From assembly GCA_902806065.1 (NCBI GenBank), contig CADCVE010000029.1, positions 1-44,227 of the forward strand: a DNA stretch of 44,227 bases. Direction: 5' to 3'. Each line of letters opens with the position of its first letter. Position 1 is the stretch's first letter. The notes beneath the pieces were generated by a model. The model was given only the letters and a program-made list of their open reading frames with translations. It made no database searches and was not told where the DNA came from. Positions 25,221 to 34,093 of this stretch are shown one piece after another. A program made the translations under genes and the position numbers. The stretch comes from an uncultured Rubrobacteraceae bacterium. GTDB taxonomy: Bacteria; Actinomycetota; Rubrobacteria; Rubrobacterales; Rubrobacteraceae.

Positions 25221-26210
25221 TTGGCGCGGAGAGGGAAGGCGCTCCTGAACCGTGTAGGCTACACTGCTCGGGCTCTCGGAAAGCTGGGGAGACAGGAGCA
25301 GGAGATTGCCGCGTTGCGGGCGTTGCTGACCAGGAGAGAAGCTGGCGAGCGGGAGGCGGGCATCCGGCCGGAGGACGTAGTCTGGGTGTTTGGCTCCGGG
25401 CGAACCGGGAGCAGTTGGCTTACCTTTATGATGGGAGCGCTCTCCGACCATACCAGGTGGAACGAACCGCTGGTCGGGTATCTCTTCGGCCATCTCTACT
25501 ACGAGCGAGGCTGGACCCGCCAGGATGCCAAGCACTTCATCCTGAGCAGTGACTACGAGGAGGTCTGGCTTGGTGCGGTACGCGGGCTCGTCCTCGATGG
25601 AGGCGTCGCGAGGTTCCCCGAGAGAGCTGGTGGCGGGTATCTAGTGATCAAGGAACCGCATGGATCCATAGGTGCCCCGATTCTCATGAAAGCCCTGCCG
25701 GAGAGCCGTATGATCTTCCTGGTCCGCGACCCGAGGGACGTGGTCGCATCCTCTCTCGATGCTCACGGGCAAGGTAGCAGGCCCTCCGAGCGGCGCAGGA
25801 CGAAGCGCCCAGAGCTGTTCGAGAAGAGCACGAAGGCCGACCGGAAGCCGAACGCTTTTATAAGAGGCCAATCAACGACCTACTTGCAAGATTTCGAGTT
25901 CACCAGGCAGGCTTACGAAGCCCACAATGGGCGCAAGGTGTTAGTCAGGTACGAAGACCTCAGAACCGACACTTCAGCGACCATGAAGCACATCTACTCT
26001 ACCCTGAAGATGCCCGTGCAAGAGGATGAGTTGGTCAGGGTCGTAGAGAGGTTCTCGTGGGAGAACATCCCCGAAGATGAGAAGGGGCCAGGTACGATCC
26101 GCCGCAAGGCTACCCCCGGTGGATGGAGGGAGGACCTGACCCCCGAGCAAATAGAGATAGTAGAGAGAGAGACCGCCCCGATCCTCGACGAGTTCTATGC
26201 CGGCGGTTAA
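25221..26210 (+). CDS. Sulfotransferase with a frame-broken N-terminal tag
   Basis: A sulfotransferase of the VVWVFGSGRTGSSW type. Loop GSGRTGSS is at 58-65 of the TTG-25221 frame and LVRDPRDVVAS follows VIKEPHGSIGAPILMKALP. The expected tag is present but broken. An ATG at 25190, with AGGAAGG upstream, begins MSLQEPYGL and stops at 25219. The main frame upstream of 25221 reads FKNRTDSK at 25197-25220 behind a TGA. A two-base loss between the ATG and the TTC at 25197 explains both. Translation now may restart at TTG 25221, two bases after the stop, giving 329 residues. The catalytic part looks intact. Either function persists without the tag, or this is a fresh pseudogene or a sequence error. 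Confidence 0.8.
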   Translation: MARRGKALLNRVGYTARALGKLGRQEQEIAALRALLTRREAGEREAGIRPEDVVWVFGSGRTGSSWLTFMMGALSDHTRWNEPLVGYLFGHLYYERGWTRQDAKHFILSSDYEEVWLGAVRGLVLDGGVARFPERAGGGYLVIKEPHGSIGAPILMKALPESRMIFLVRDPRDVVASSLDAHGQGSRPSERRRTKRPELFEKSTKADRKPNAFIRGQSTTYLQDFEFTRQAYEAHNGRKVLVRYEDLRTDTSATMKHIYSTLKMPVQEDELVRVVERFSWENIPEDEKGPGTIRRKATPGGWREDLTPEQIEIVERETAPILDEFYAGG

Positions 26211-26252
26211 CGCCTCGTCCTCGAACGGTCACTCCCGGGCCCGCCTGTCCGG

Positions 26253-27107
26253 GTGAAGTTCTCGGTCGTCACGGTCAACTACGACTCCTGGCCTTACACT
26301 CTGCGCCTGATCGAATCGCTGTACGGGATCGGGTACGAGGACTTCGAGGTCATAGTGGTGGATAACGACCATCAGCCGGTCCCGGATCTTCCGTCACAGG
26401 TACGACTGATCTGCAACCCGAAGAACCCGGGCTTTGCCCGCTCCTGCAACGACGGTATCGCCGCCTCGGACGGCGACCTCATAATCCTCGCAAACCCGGA
26501 TACGCTCGTCGGCCCGGACTTCTTCAGCGAGCTCGACGACTTCTTCGAGCACGACCCGGCGGTCGGCATAGCGGGTCCACGGATAGTGGACGGCAACGGC
26601 GCCCTTCAGCTTTCGGCCCGCAAGGAATTGAACTTCGTCTCCGGTCTCCTGGGCCGTACCTCACTACTCACGAGGCTCTTCCCCAAGAACCTGCTCGTCA
26701 AGCGTCTCTTCCCGGCGGCGGACGACAGCCTCTCCAGCCCCACGAGGGTCGACTGGGTATCCGGAGCATGTATGGTCATCCGGCGGCGGACGCTACAGGA
26801 GATCGGGCCGATGGACGAGCGTTTCTTTATGTACTTCGAGGACGCCGACTTCTGCCGCAGGGCTCGCGCGGCGGGCTGGCTAGTCTACTACCTGCCACAG
26901 GTAGAAGTCCTCCATCATACCGGCGCGAGCAGCCGCGGGCGCCCCCTGGCTCGTCCCCGCTCTATCTGGAACCTTCACAAGAGCGCCTACCTCTACCACC
27001 GCAAGTACGGCCCCCACGGCCCACTCCAACTCTACAGCCTGCTCACCCTGCTAGGACTCTGTGCCAGGGCCCTGACCAGACTCGGCGCCTCCCTCGTTGA
27101 ACGGTAG
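26253..27107 (+). CDS. Family 2 glycosyltransferase, rhamnosyltransferase-like
   Basis: A 284-residue GT-A enzyme: MKFSVVTVNYDSWPYTLRLI, then VIVVDND, CNPKNPGFARSCNDGI, the metal site ILANPDTLVGPDF, and VDWVSGACMVIRR with FFMYFEDADFCRRARAAGW. This set is characteristic of WbbL-type rhamnosyltransferases. The GTG start at 26253 has little ribosome-site support, but it lies 42 bases after the sulfotransferase stop, suggesting cotranscription. It neighbours rmlA/rmlC, convergent from the other side. A rhamnose donor is likely but not proven. Confidence 0.86.
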   Translation: MKFSVVTVNYDSWPYTLRLIESLYGIGYEDFEVIVVDNDHQPVPDLPSQVRLICNPKNPGFARSCNDGIAASDGDLIILANPDTLVGPDFFSELDDFFEHDPAVGIAGPRIVDGNGALQLSARKELNFVSGLLGRTSLLTRLFPKNLLVKRLFPAADDSLSSPTRVDWVSGACMVIRRRTLQEIGPMDERFFMYFEDADFCRRARAAGWLVYYLPQVEVLHHTGASSRGRPLARPRSIWNLHKSAYLYHRKYGPHGPLQLYSLLTLLGLCARALTRLGASLVER

Positions 27108-27250
27108 AGCCAGAAAGCTACAGAGACTGGAAGCTACAAAGGCCTGCAAAAGCGGAGTACGGAAACCTTGATCCCTTGCACGAGTAACTCCTTGAAGGTT
27201 TTTAGCTGACGGCTGATGCCTGGCCGCTGATAGCTCCGCACGGAAATAGC

Positions 27251-27820
27251 TCAAGCCTTCTGGTCATCACTGTAAGAGGGCAGCCTTTCGACGGGCACCT
27301 CCGCGAGAGTCGGGGCAGCGTGGTCTTTTTCGGAGAGTGTTGGAGCATCTACGGGCCACTGTATGCCTATCTCCGGGTCGTTCCACAGGACGGCGGCTTC
27401 GGCGCGAGCGTTGTATTTGGCGGTGCATTTGTAGGCGAAGAGCGCCGAGTCGCTGGTGACCAGGAAGCCGTGGGCGAAGCCTTCGGGGACGTAGAACTGG
27501 CGCTTGTTCTTTGAGGAGAGGGTAACAGCCGTCCACTCTCCGAAGCTTGGTGAACCAACCCTGATATCTACGGCCACATCGTAGACTTCTCCCTGAAGCA
27601 CGTAGACGAGTTTGCCCTGCTGGTCGGGGTTCTGGAAATGCAGACCTCTCAGGACACCGCGCTGCGAGAATGAGAGGTTGTCCTGCACGAAGCGAGAAGG
27701 AAGACCCGCCTCCTTGTAGCGCTCGGCGTGCCAAGTCTCCATGAAGAAACCTCGCTCATCACCGAACACCTTCGGCTCGAAAACGAACACGCCAGGGAGC
27801 TTTGTCTCGAGGACGTTCAT
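27251..27820 (-). CDS. rmlC: dTDP-4-dehydrorhamnose 3,5-epimerase
   Basis: Converts dTDP-4-keto-6-deoxyglucose to its L-lyxo epimer in dTDP-L-rhamnose synthesis. At 189 residues it is the usual length. It has the conserved F-D-RG-F start ([12 protein letters not shown]), then [20 protein letters not shown] with the catalytic His at 61. The cupin strand [13 protein letters not shown] and the tyrosine pair in [10 protein letters not shown] follow. The ATG overlaps the rmlA stop by four bases (ATGA), so the two are coupled. RmlB and RmlD are not in the window. Confidence 0.94.
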   Translation of the reverse strand: MNVLETKLPGVFVFEPKVFGDERGFFMETWHAERYKEAGLPSRFVQDNLSFSQRGVLRGLHFQNPDQQGKLVYVLQGEVYDVAVDIRVGSPSFGEWTAVTLSSKNKRQFYVPEGFAHGFLVTSDSALFAYKCTAKYNARAEAAVLWNDPEIGIQWPVDAPTLSEKDHAAPTLAEVPVERLPSYSDDQKA

Positions 27821-28731
27821 CCGCTCCTCTTCATGGACGAGACCGGGACCTCACCGCCGGGCAGCTCTTCTTGCGCGATCTCCAAGAGGTAACGTCCATA
27901 GCTACTCTTCTTCATAGGTTCGGCCAGGCGCGCGAGGTCGTCGGCGTCTATGTAGCCCATGCGGTAGGAGATCTCCTCCGGGCACGAAACTTTCAGGCCC
28001 TGGCGCTGCTCGATAGTCTCGATAAAGTTTGTCGCCTGCTGCAAAGACTCGTGCGTACCCGTGTCCAGCCACGCCATCCCCCGTCCCAGGATCTCGACGG
28101 TGATTCGGCCTCGTCTCAGATATTCGATGTTGACGTCGGTTATCTCCAACTCCCCGCGCGCCGAAGGCTTCAGGTCCGCTGCTATGTCGAGCACCTGATT
28201 GTCATAAAAGTACAGCCCCGTGACCGCGTAGTGCGAGCGGGGCCTCTCGGGCTTCTCCTCGAACCCGACGACCCGGCCATCTCTCTCGAAACCCACCACC
28301 CCGTAGCGCTCTGGATCGCGGACGTAGTAGCCAAAGACCGTCGCTCCCTGCTCCCGGCTCGCAACCTCCCTCAAGGTGGAGCCGAAGCCGTGTCCGTAGA
28401 AGATGTTGTCGCCCAGGATCAGGGCGACCGGGCTGGACCCAACGAATTCTCGCCCGATGACAAACGCCTGCGCCAGCCCCTCGGGGCTCGGCTGTGCGGC
28501 GTACTCTAGCCGTACACCCCACCGGGAACCGTCACCGAGGAGTTGCTCGAAGCGTGGCAGATCCTCGGGCGTGGAGATGACCAGGATCTCGCGTATCCCC
28601 GACAGCATCAGAGTCGAGAGCGGATAGTAAACGAGCGGCTTGTCGTAGACGGGGAGAAGCTGCTTGCTGACTACATGGGTCAGCGGGTAGAGCCTGGAGC
28701 CAGACCCCCCAGCCAAGATGATACCTCTCAC
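27817..28731 (-). CDS. rmlA: Glucose-1-phosphate thymidylyltransferase
   Basis: First step of dTDP-rhamnose synthesis: glucose-1-phosphate plus dTTP gives dTDP-glucose. It starts [17 protein letters not shown], the nucleotide-binding signature, and contains [32 protein letters not shown] and [23 protein letters not shown] start at 28731 follows GATGAGG. The length of 304 is slightly above the usual 290, from a short C-terminal extension. It forms an operon with rmlC and diverges from the methyltransferase at 28886. Confidence 0.94.
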   Translation of the reverse strand: MRGIILAGGSGSRLYPLTHVVSKQLLPVYDKPLVYYPLSTLMLSGIREILVISTPEDLPRFEQLLGDGSRWGVRLEYAAQPSPEGLAQAFVIGREFVGSSPVALILGDNIFYGHGFGSTLREVASREQGATVFGYYVRDPERYGVVGFERDGRVVGFEEKPERPRSHYAVTGLYFYDNQVLDIAADLKPSARGELEITDVNIEYLRRGRITVEILGRGMAWLDTGTHESLQQATNFIETIEQRQGLKVSCPEEISYRMGYIDADDLARLAEPMKKSSYGRYLLEIAQEELPGGEVPVSSMKRSG

Positions 28732-28836
28732 GAAACCTCATCTCTGTACTCGCTGCGCACCGTGTCAGTCAACCACACAAATGGTCTCCCTACCAGCGCA
28801 GACGTGCCGTCTGAGAAACGGGCGCATGATCCCTAC

Positions 28837-28842
28837 TATAAT
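28837..28842 (+). promoter_or_regulatory. -10 box upstream of the second methyltransferase
   Basis: TATAAT, 43 bases before the start codon, in the divergent gap between rmlA and the methyltransferase gene. No clear -35 hexamer accompanies it. Confidence 0.4.
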
Positions 28843-28885
28843 GCTACCCTCATCCGGACGACAAAGAGAGGACGAGTAGCTTACT

Positions 28886-29737
28886 TTGCCACGGATCATG
28901 CCCTACATAGTACGGCTGGTACCCCCGAGCATCAAGCCTGCAGTGCGCAGGGTATATCACCTACCTGCGGACATACTCGACTCCGTGCTAAGACGGCGGG
29001 ACCCTCTAACGCCGCCGAAGGGCAAGATATTCTTCGGCGGCGGGGACTTCGACAAGATCGGCAGAGAGTACTTCCGCTACTTCGTGAACCTAGGCGGCCT
29101 GAAGCCGCACGAGCGAGTCCTCGATGTCGGGTGCGGTATAGGCCGGATGGCCGTACCACTCACCCGCTACCTGAGTGCTGAAGGCTCCTACGAAGGCTTC
29201 GACGTGTTCCCAGAAGGCATACGCTGGTGCCGGGAGAATATCACCCCCAAATACCCGAACCTCCGCTTTCAGGTTGCGGATATCAAGAACAAGGAGTACA
29301 ACCCGTCCGGCAGGTTCGCGGCCTCCGAGTACACGTTCCCCTACGAAGACGCCTCCTTTGACTTCGTGCTCTTGACCTCGGTCTTTACACACCTGCTCCC
29401 GGAAGAGTTGGAGAAATACCTCTCGGAGATACGCCGGGTACTCGCGCCGAACGGCAGATGCCTCGCCTCCTTCTTCCTGCTGAACGATGATTCGCTCGGA
29501 GCGATACGCTCGGGAGCCAGCACCATAAGCTTCAGGCACGACTTCGGTGGGTACCGCGCAAAGGATGCGGATACGCCGGAGGCCGCCATCGCCTACCCGG
29601 AGGACTATGTCAGGAGCCTATACACAGAACGTGGCCTGAGCATCGCCGAGCCGATCCACTACGGGGCCTGGCCCGGCAGGAGGAGCTTCCTGAGCTACCA
29701 GGACATCGTAGTTGCCGTCAACAAAGGCTCCGCCTAG
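28886..29737 (+). CDS. SAM-dependent methyltransferase
   Basis: A class I methyltransferase of 283 residues. Motif I VLDVGCGIGRMAV is at 78-90, followed by YEGFDVFPEGIRWCREN, then FDFVLLTSVFTHLLPEELE and LSEIRRVLAPNGRCLASFF. This resembles small-molecule or sugar methyltransferases of surface-glycan loci. The start is TTG at 28886; an ATG at 28898 is an alternative. It lacks the coiled-coil tail of the methyltransferase at 6351. It lies between rhamnose genes and the large membrane protein and probably modifies a sugar of the same polymer. Confidence 0.84.
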   Translation: MPRIMPYIVRLVPPSIKPAVRRVYHLPADILDSVLRRRDPLTPPKGKIFFGGGDFDKIGREYFRYFVNLGGLKPHERVLDVGCGIGRMAVPLTRYLSAEGSYEGFDVFPEGIRWCRENITPKYPNLRFQVADIKNKEYNPSGRFAASEYTFPYEDASFDFVLLTSVFTHLLPEELEKYLSEIRRVLAPNGRCLASFFLLNDDSLGAIRSGASTISFRHDFGGYRAKDADTPEAAIAYPEDYVRSLYTERGLSIAEPIHYGAWPGRRSFLSYQDIVVAVNKGSA

Positions 29738-29790
29738 CAGCCTCCTCCGGTCACGATACGAGGCCGTTTTGTATACTCCGGCCACGACCA

Positions 29791-32700
29791 TTGAGAAACG
29801 ATAGACCCCGATCAGCGCGCCGCCACGCGCGAGGAGTAAAGATCCCGAACGAACCTACAGAGCAAAAGAACAACCTCAAGGACCGCAAGCAAGAGCATAG
29901 GACAGCTGGCATAGCCGGAAGCCTGCGTTCGCGGGCGGGCCTATTGCTGCTGCTTGGCCTGTTTTGTCTGGTAATCATTGGTCCCTTGCGGGGTGTTCTA
30001 GCGCCGCTGCCCGCGCTGCTCTTTCTGGCTAGCTTCGCGCTGTTTTTGATACCGGGCGCCGTACTATCCGGTTTGATCCCGGACAGAGAACTCTCCGGAG
30101 TCGCGAGGATACCCGTGGCGTTCGTGTTCAGCGTCGGCATCTTTGGACTCTCCGGTATACCTATGCTCCTGCTTCACCGGAGCACCAACGAGTACCTCGT
30201 CCTGTGCGCCGTGATCCTGGCCGCGTCCCTGGTCATACTGGCGATTAGAGCGTTCGACCAGGGAGAGCAAGCAGAGAACGAACCAGTCCATCCCCGGTCC
30301 TTTGGGGCTCGTCTGAGTGTTTACTGGTCCTGGCTTCCTTTTCTCGTCCTCGCTACCGCTCTGGCTTACGCATCGGTGACGAAGGCGCACGGGCTGGAGG
30401 AGGACGTCTGGGCTTACCTGGCGAACGTCCAAAACTTCTCCAACGCCGGGAGCCTGGCTCTCTACGACCCGTACTTCGGCGGTGAGATCCGGGGCTTCTC
30501 ACGCATGGTCATTAACGGCTGGCTGCTGGAGCAAGCCGCGATCTCCCGTATCTCCGGCATCGAGCCACCCGAGATGCTCTTCGGATACCTGACGCCGACG
30601 ATGGTGGTCCTCTCACTTCTCGCTACATACGTCCTCGCGAAGACCATCATCGGGAGCGAGACCGGGGCCGTCCTCACCGGCGGCCTCCTCGCGGTCCTCT
30701 TCCTGCTCTCCCTGACGACCCCAATAGCCGAATCTCTGCTGACGCCAGGCGGCGAGTTCATAAGCCGCGTCACGGAGGACAAGTACGTCGCCCGATTCGT
30801 CTTCGTACCGGTCGCGCTCGCCCTGGCGGTCCTGGCGCTGAAGAAGCGCCGGCTGCGCTACCTGTTGCTCTTCGCTTTCATATGTTTATCCGTTGCGGTC
30901 GTGCATCCTCTGGGGCTCGTCTTTATCGGGCTTCCGGTGGCGGGGCTCGGCCTGCTACACCTGATCTTCAACCTGCGCGACCGGTGGTCCTGGGCTTACG
31001 TTGGGGGGTTGGGACTCGCCGTGCTCGCCATTGGCGGGCCGCCGACTCTGTACCTCCTGGCTACGGGTAGTTCGTTGTTGCAGAGGATGGATTCGATGGC
31101 GCCTACGACGGCTAGCTCCCTGACGCAGGGGCTGAGTTACTACGACCAGATCCAGGCCGCCGGCGACTCGTACATCGTGGACCCGGTCTTCCTCCTGAAC
31201 CCCGCGGTGCTCGCCGCCTACGTGCTTGCCGCCCCATTCCTGGTACCTCGTGTCCAGAAGAGCCCGGCGGCCCAACTCCTGCTCGGGACGCTCCTGCTCG
31301 TCCCCGTCCTCTGCTTCGTACCCCCGATCGCCGGTTTTATAGGCGCGGTTATCGGCCCGTGGATACTCCCCCGCCTCGCCTGGCCCATCCCGCTCGCCAC
31401 CGTTCTCGTGCTCGGCTGGCTCCTTTGGGAGGGCCTGGAGTTCGTGAGATCTCGCCTGGAGAGAGGAGATTCCCAAACGGAGCATCTAGCAAGCCTCCTG
31501 CTCGCCCCGTTGCTCGTCTTCTGCGCGCTGTTGGCGGTGGCGCCGTCAGCTATAGCGCAGGTACGCACCGCGGACGAGTCAGGAGAGGTCCCCCCTGAAC
31601 AGGTCTCCTGCTCCGACCCGGTCTTCGCGTGGATGGATACCGACCTCCCCGCCTCCAGCACCGTGCTCGCACCCGAGGCGGAGAATAGTTGCATCATGGC
31701 CCACACCTCCTCCACTGACATACTCAACTACCGCAAGCAGAAGCCCGGCAGGAACGAGTTCAAAGTCATTTTGGAGCGCTTCTACGATGGACCGGCGCTA
31801 GATGCCGATACGATCCGGGCGCTCCAGTACTACGAGGTAGACTACGTGATACTCCCGAAGAACGACGAGTTGGGCGAGCAGATGAAGCACAGACCGGAGA
31901 GCTTCACGGCGCTGGCTCCCCCCGGCGACCGATACGCGCTCTACGAGGTAGACCTGTCGAACCTGGAGTCGGACGCCCTGATCCCCGCAAACGACCTGCT
32001 GGCCGAAGGGGACTTCGAAGCCGCCACCGACGCCTACGAGCAGGCACGGGAGACGGGAGGCGAGGACCAGACATTCCTCTCTAACCTCGGCCTCGGCCAG
32101 TCTTACGAGGGCCAGAGGCTCCCGGAGGAGGCCGTGCCCTATTTCGAGCAACTCACTTCCCTCGACCCCGAAGACGAGACTACTCACCTCCTCCTGGCAG
32201 ACGCCCAGGAAGCGGCTGGCGACCGGGACGAAGCCCGCGCCTCGCTGGAGAGGGCGCTCGAGTTCGCCCCAGATGACGTGCGACTACGTCTCAGGCTCGC
32301 GGAGCTTGCTACGGCGGCGGGGGACGAAGAGGCGGCCGTGCGGCAGTACCGGTCGCTTGTCGAGGCTTTCCCAAAGGCGCCGGAGTATCGAGCGCAGCTC
32401 GGGGGCGCCCTGCTGCTCGCCGGCGACGACGAGGCCGCCGATAGGCAGTTCGAGGAGGCGACCGACCTCGGTCCCGTCTCGGAGTCGATCCACGCTAGCG
32501 TGGGCGATGCTCTGCAGGCAGCGGGACGCCTCGAAGGCGCGGCCGCCAGATACGAACGCGCCGTCGAGTTGGACCCCAAAAACCAACTGTACGTCTACAA
32601 GCTCGGTGCGACTTACGCTAGGCTCTCGACCGGCGGCCGGAGCGAGGAGTATGCTGGGAGGGCGGAGCAGACGCTTGCGCGAGCCGCGGATCTACAGCCC

Positions 32701-32865
32701 GTACCGTCGTCCCCGGATCGGAGGGGGGCGGCCCTGCTCTCTTTGGGCGACCTGTACTACCAATGGGGCCGGGAGGAAGAGGCTATCACGGTCTATGAGC
32801 AGGTCCTGGAGGTAAACCCGGGCTCCGAACCAGCTCGGAGCAGGCTGGAGGAGCTGCAAAGTTAG
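29791..32865 (+). CDS. Large polytopic membrane protein with C-terminal TPR domain
   Basis: A 1024-residue protein. Residues about 45-600 contain roughly a dozen hydrophobic spans with an acidic loop, LEEDVWAYLANVQNFSNAG, early in the chain. This resembles GT-C glycosyltransferases or polymerases that use lipid-linked sugars. Residues 600-720 form a soluble segment. From about 730 to the end there are about seven TPR units (EEAVPYFEQLTSLDPED, EAAVRQYRSLVEAFP, EEAITVYEQVLEVNPG). A TTG start with no good ribosome site lies 13 bases after a TATACT box. It closes the polysaccharide island. The substrate is unknown and the enzyme class is an inference from topology. Confidence 0.75.
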   Translation: MRNDRPRSARRHARGVKIPNEPTEQKNNLKDRKQEHRTAGIAGSLRSRAGLLLLLGLFCLVIIGPLRGVLAPLPALLFLASFALFLIPGAVLSGLIPDRELSGVARIPVAFVFSVGIFGLSGIPMLLLHRSTNEYLVLCAVILAASLVILAIRAFDQGEQAENEPVHPRSFGARLSVYWSWLPFLVLATALAYASVTKAHGLEEDVWAYLANVQNFSNAGSLALYDPYFGGEIRGFSRMVINGWLLEQAAISRISGIEPPEMLFGYLTPTMVVLSLLATYVLAKTIIGSETGAVLTGGLLAVLFLLSLTTPIAESLLTPGGEFISRVTEDKYVARFVFVPVALALAVLALKKRRLRYLLLFAFICLSVAVVHPLGLVFIGLPVAGLGLLHLIFNLRDRWSWAYVGGLGLAVLAIGGPPTLYLLATGSSLLQRMDSMAPTTASSLTQGLSYYDQIQAAGDSYIVDPVFLLNPAVLAAYVLAAPFLVPRVQKSPAAQLLLGTLLLVPVLCFVPPIAGFIGAVIGPWILPRLAWPIPLATVLVLGWLLWEGLEFVRSRLERGDSQTEHLASLLLAPLLVFCALLAVAPSAIAQVRTADESGEVPPEQVSCSDPVFAWMDTDLPASSTVLAPEAENSCIMAHTSSTDILNYRKQKPGRNEFKVILERFYDGPALDADTIRALQYYEVDYVILPKNDELGEQMKHRPESFTALAPPGDRYALYEVDLSNLESDALIPANDLLAEGDFEAATDAYEQARETGGEDQTFLSNLGLGQSYEGQRLPEEAVPYFEQLTSLDPEDETTHLLLADAQEAAGDRDEARASLERALEFAPDDVRLRLRLAELATAAGDEEAAVRQYRSLVEAFPKAPEYRAQLGGALLLAGDDEAADRQFEEATDLGPVSESIHASVGDALQAAGRLEGAAARYERAVELDPKNQLYVYKLGATYARLSTGGRSEEYAGRAEQTLARAADLQPVPSSPDRRGAALLSLGDLYYQWGREEEAITVYEQVLEVNPGSEPARSRLEELQS

Positions 32866-32979
32866 TCCAGGCGGAGCCGGGGCGGAGCCAAACTCTCGGA
32901 GCTGTTTGCTAGACTCTTGAGGTAGGGCTCGGTGTCCCGGGCGCGTTGGTCGGCTCTGATGGGGGAAGGCGAGGTCTAG

Positions 32980-34065
32980 TTGGGCGTTCAGGCTCTAGGA
33001 GGCAGGCGGGGAGTAATTAGGAAGTACCGGGACTGGCTGCCCGAAATCCCCGAAGAGGCCATCGCTACTCTGGGCGAGGGCGACACTCCCCTCATCGAAG
33101 CCCCACGCCTCTCCGAAAAGTTAGGCGCCCGCCTCTACTTGAAGTTCGAGGGCATGAACCCGAGCGCCTCCTTCAAGGACCGTGGCATGACCGTTGCCCT
33201 GAGCCGCGCCATCGCCACCGGTAGCCGCGCCTGTGTGTGCGCCTCGACTGGGAACACCGCGGCGTCCGCGTCCGCCTACTCCGCGAGGGCCGGTATTACC
33301 TGCTTTGTCGTCGTACCGGTAGGCAAGATAGCTCTTGGTAAAGCTGTCCAGGTCCTCGCTCATGGCGCGAAGATAATCCAGATCGAAGGAAACTTCGACG
33401 CTGCCCTGAAGCTCTCTCAGAGGGTAGCCGAAGAACTCGGTAATGTCTCCCTCGTGAACTCCGTAAACCCGGATCGTATCGAAGGTCAGAAGACGGCCTC
33501 CTTTGAGGTCTGCGAGGCCCTGGGACGCCCACCTGACGCCCTCGCTCTGCCCGTGGGCAACGCCGGCAACATCACCGCCTACTGGAGAGGATTCAAGGAG
33601 TGGCGCGAGGCGGGGTACGCTGATACCGCGCCCAGGATGCTTGGCTTCCAGGCCGAGGGCGCTTCTCCGCTGGTCACCGGGCACGACTTCGAGAGCCCGG
33701 AGACGGTGGCGAGCGCCATACGCATCGGGGCGCCCGCGAGTAAGGAGGGGGCGCTTGCCGCCATGCGCGAGTCCGGCGGTTTGATAGAGAGCGTCACGGA
33801 CGAGGAGATTCTGGAGGCGCAGGCGATGCTCGCCCGGGAAGCAGGGGTGTTCTGCGAACCGGCCTCCGCCGCCGGCGTAGCGGGCTTGCTCAAGCTCGCG
33901 AGAGAAGGGCGGGCACCGGAGGGTCTGGTGGTAAGCGTGCTCACCGGTCATGGGCTCAAGGACCCGGACACTATCTTGAGCAGGACCAGCCTCCCCGAGC
34001 CGGTGCCGGCGACCTTCGAGGCATTGACCGGCGTTATGCAGCGGGTGGAGCCCGCGGCCGGATGA
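32980..34065 (+). CDS. thrC: Threonine synthase
   Basis: PLP enzyme converting O-phosphohomoserine to threonine. The PLP lysine is K66 in NPSASFKDRGM, ASTGNTAASASAY is the phosphate-contact region, and LPVGNAGNITAYW is the PLP-phosphate loop. At 361 residues it is the short class typical of actinobacteria. The TTG start at 32980 has GGGGAAGG and GAGG upstream. thrB follows 28 bases later, forming an operon. A homoserine dehydrogenase gene is not adjacent. It marks the return from the polysaccharide island to housekeeping genes. Confidence 0.95.
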   Translation: MGVQALGGRRGVIRKYRDWLPEIPEEAIATLGEGDTPLIEAPRLSEKLGARLYLKFEGMNPSASFKDRGMTVALSRAIATGSRACVCASTGNTAASASAYSARAGITCFVVVPVGKIALGKAVQVLAHGAKIIQIEGNFDAALKLSQRVAEELGNVSLVNSVNPDRIEGQKTASFEVCEALGRPPDALALPVGNAGNITAYWRGFKEWREAGYADTAPRMLGFQAEGASPLVTGHDFESPETVASAIRIGAPASKEGALAAMRESGGLIESVTDEEILEAQAMLAREAGVFCEPASAAGVAGLLKLAREGRAPEGLVVSVLTGHGLKDPDTILSRTSLPEPVPATFEALTGVMQRVEPAAG

Positions 34066-34093
34066 TCTATCCGATGATAGCCGGGACTTCACC

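Noticed and set aside
27150-27200. Terminator between the GT2 gene and rmlC
   Set aside because: AAACCTT and AAGGTTTTT can pair, but the loop is over 20 bases and the stem short; too weak to list.
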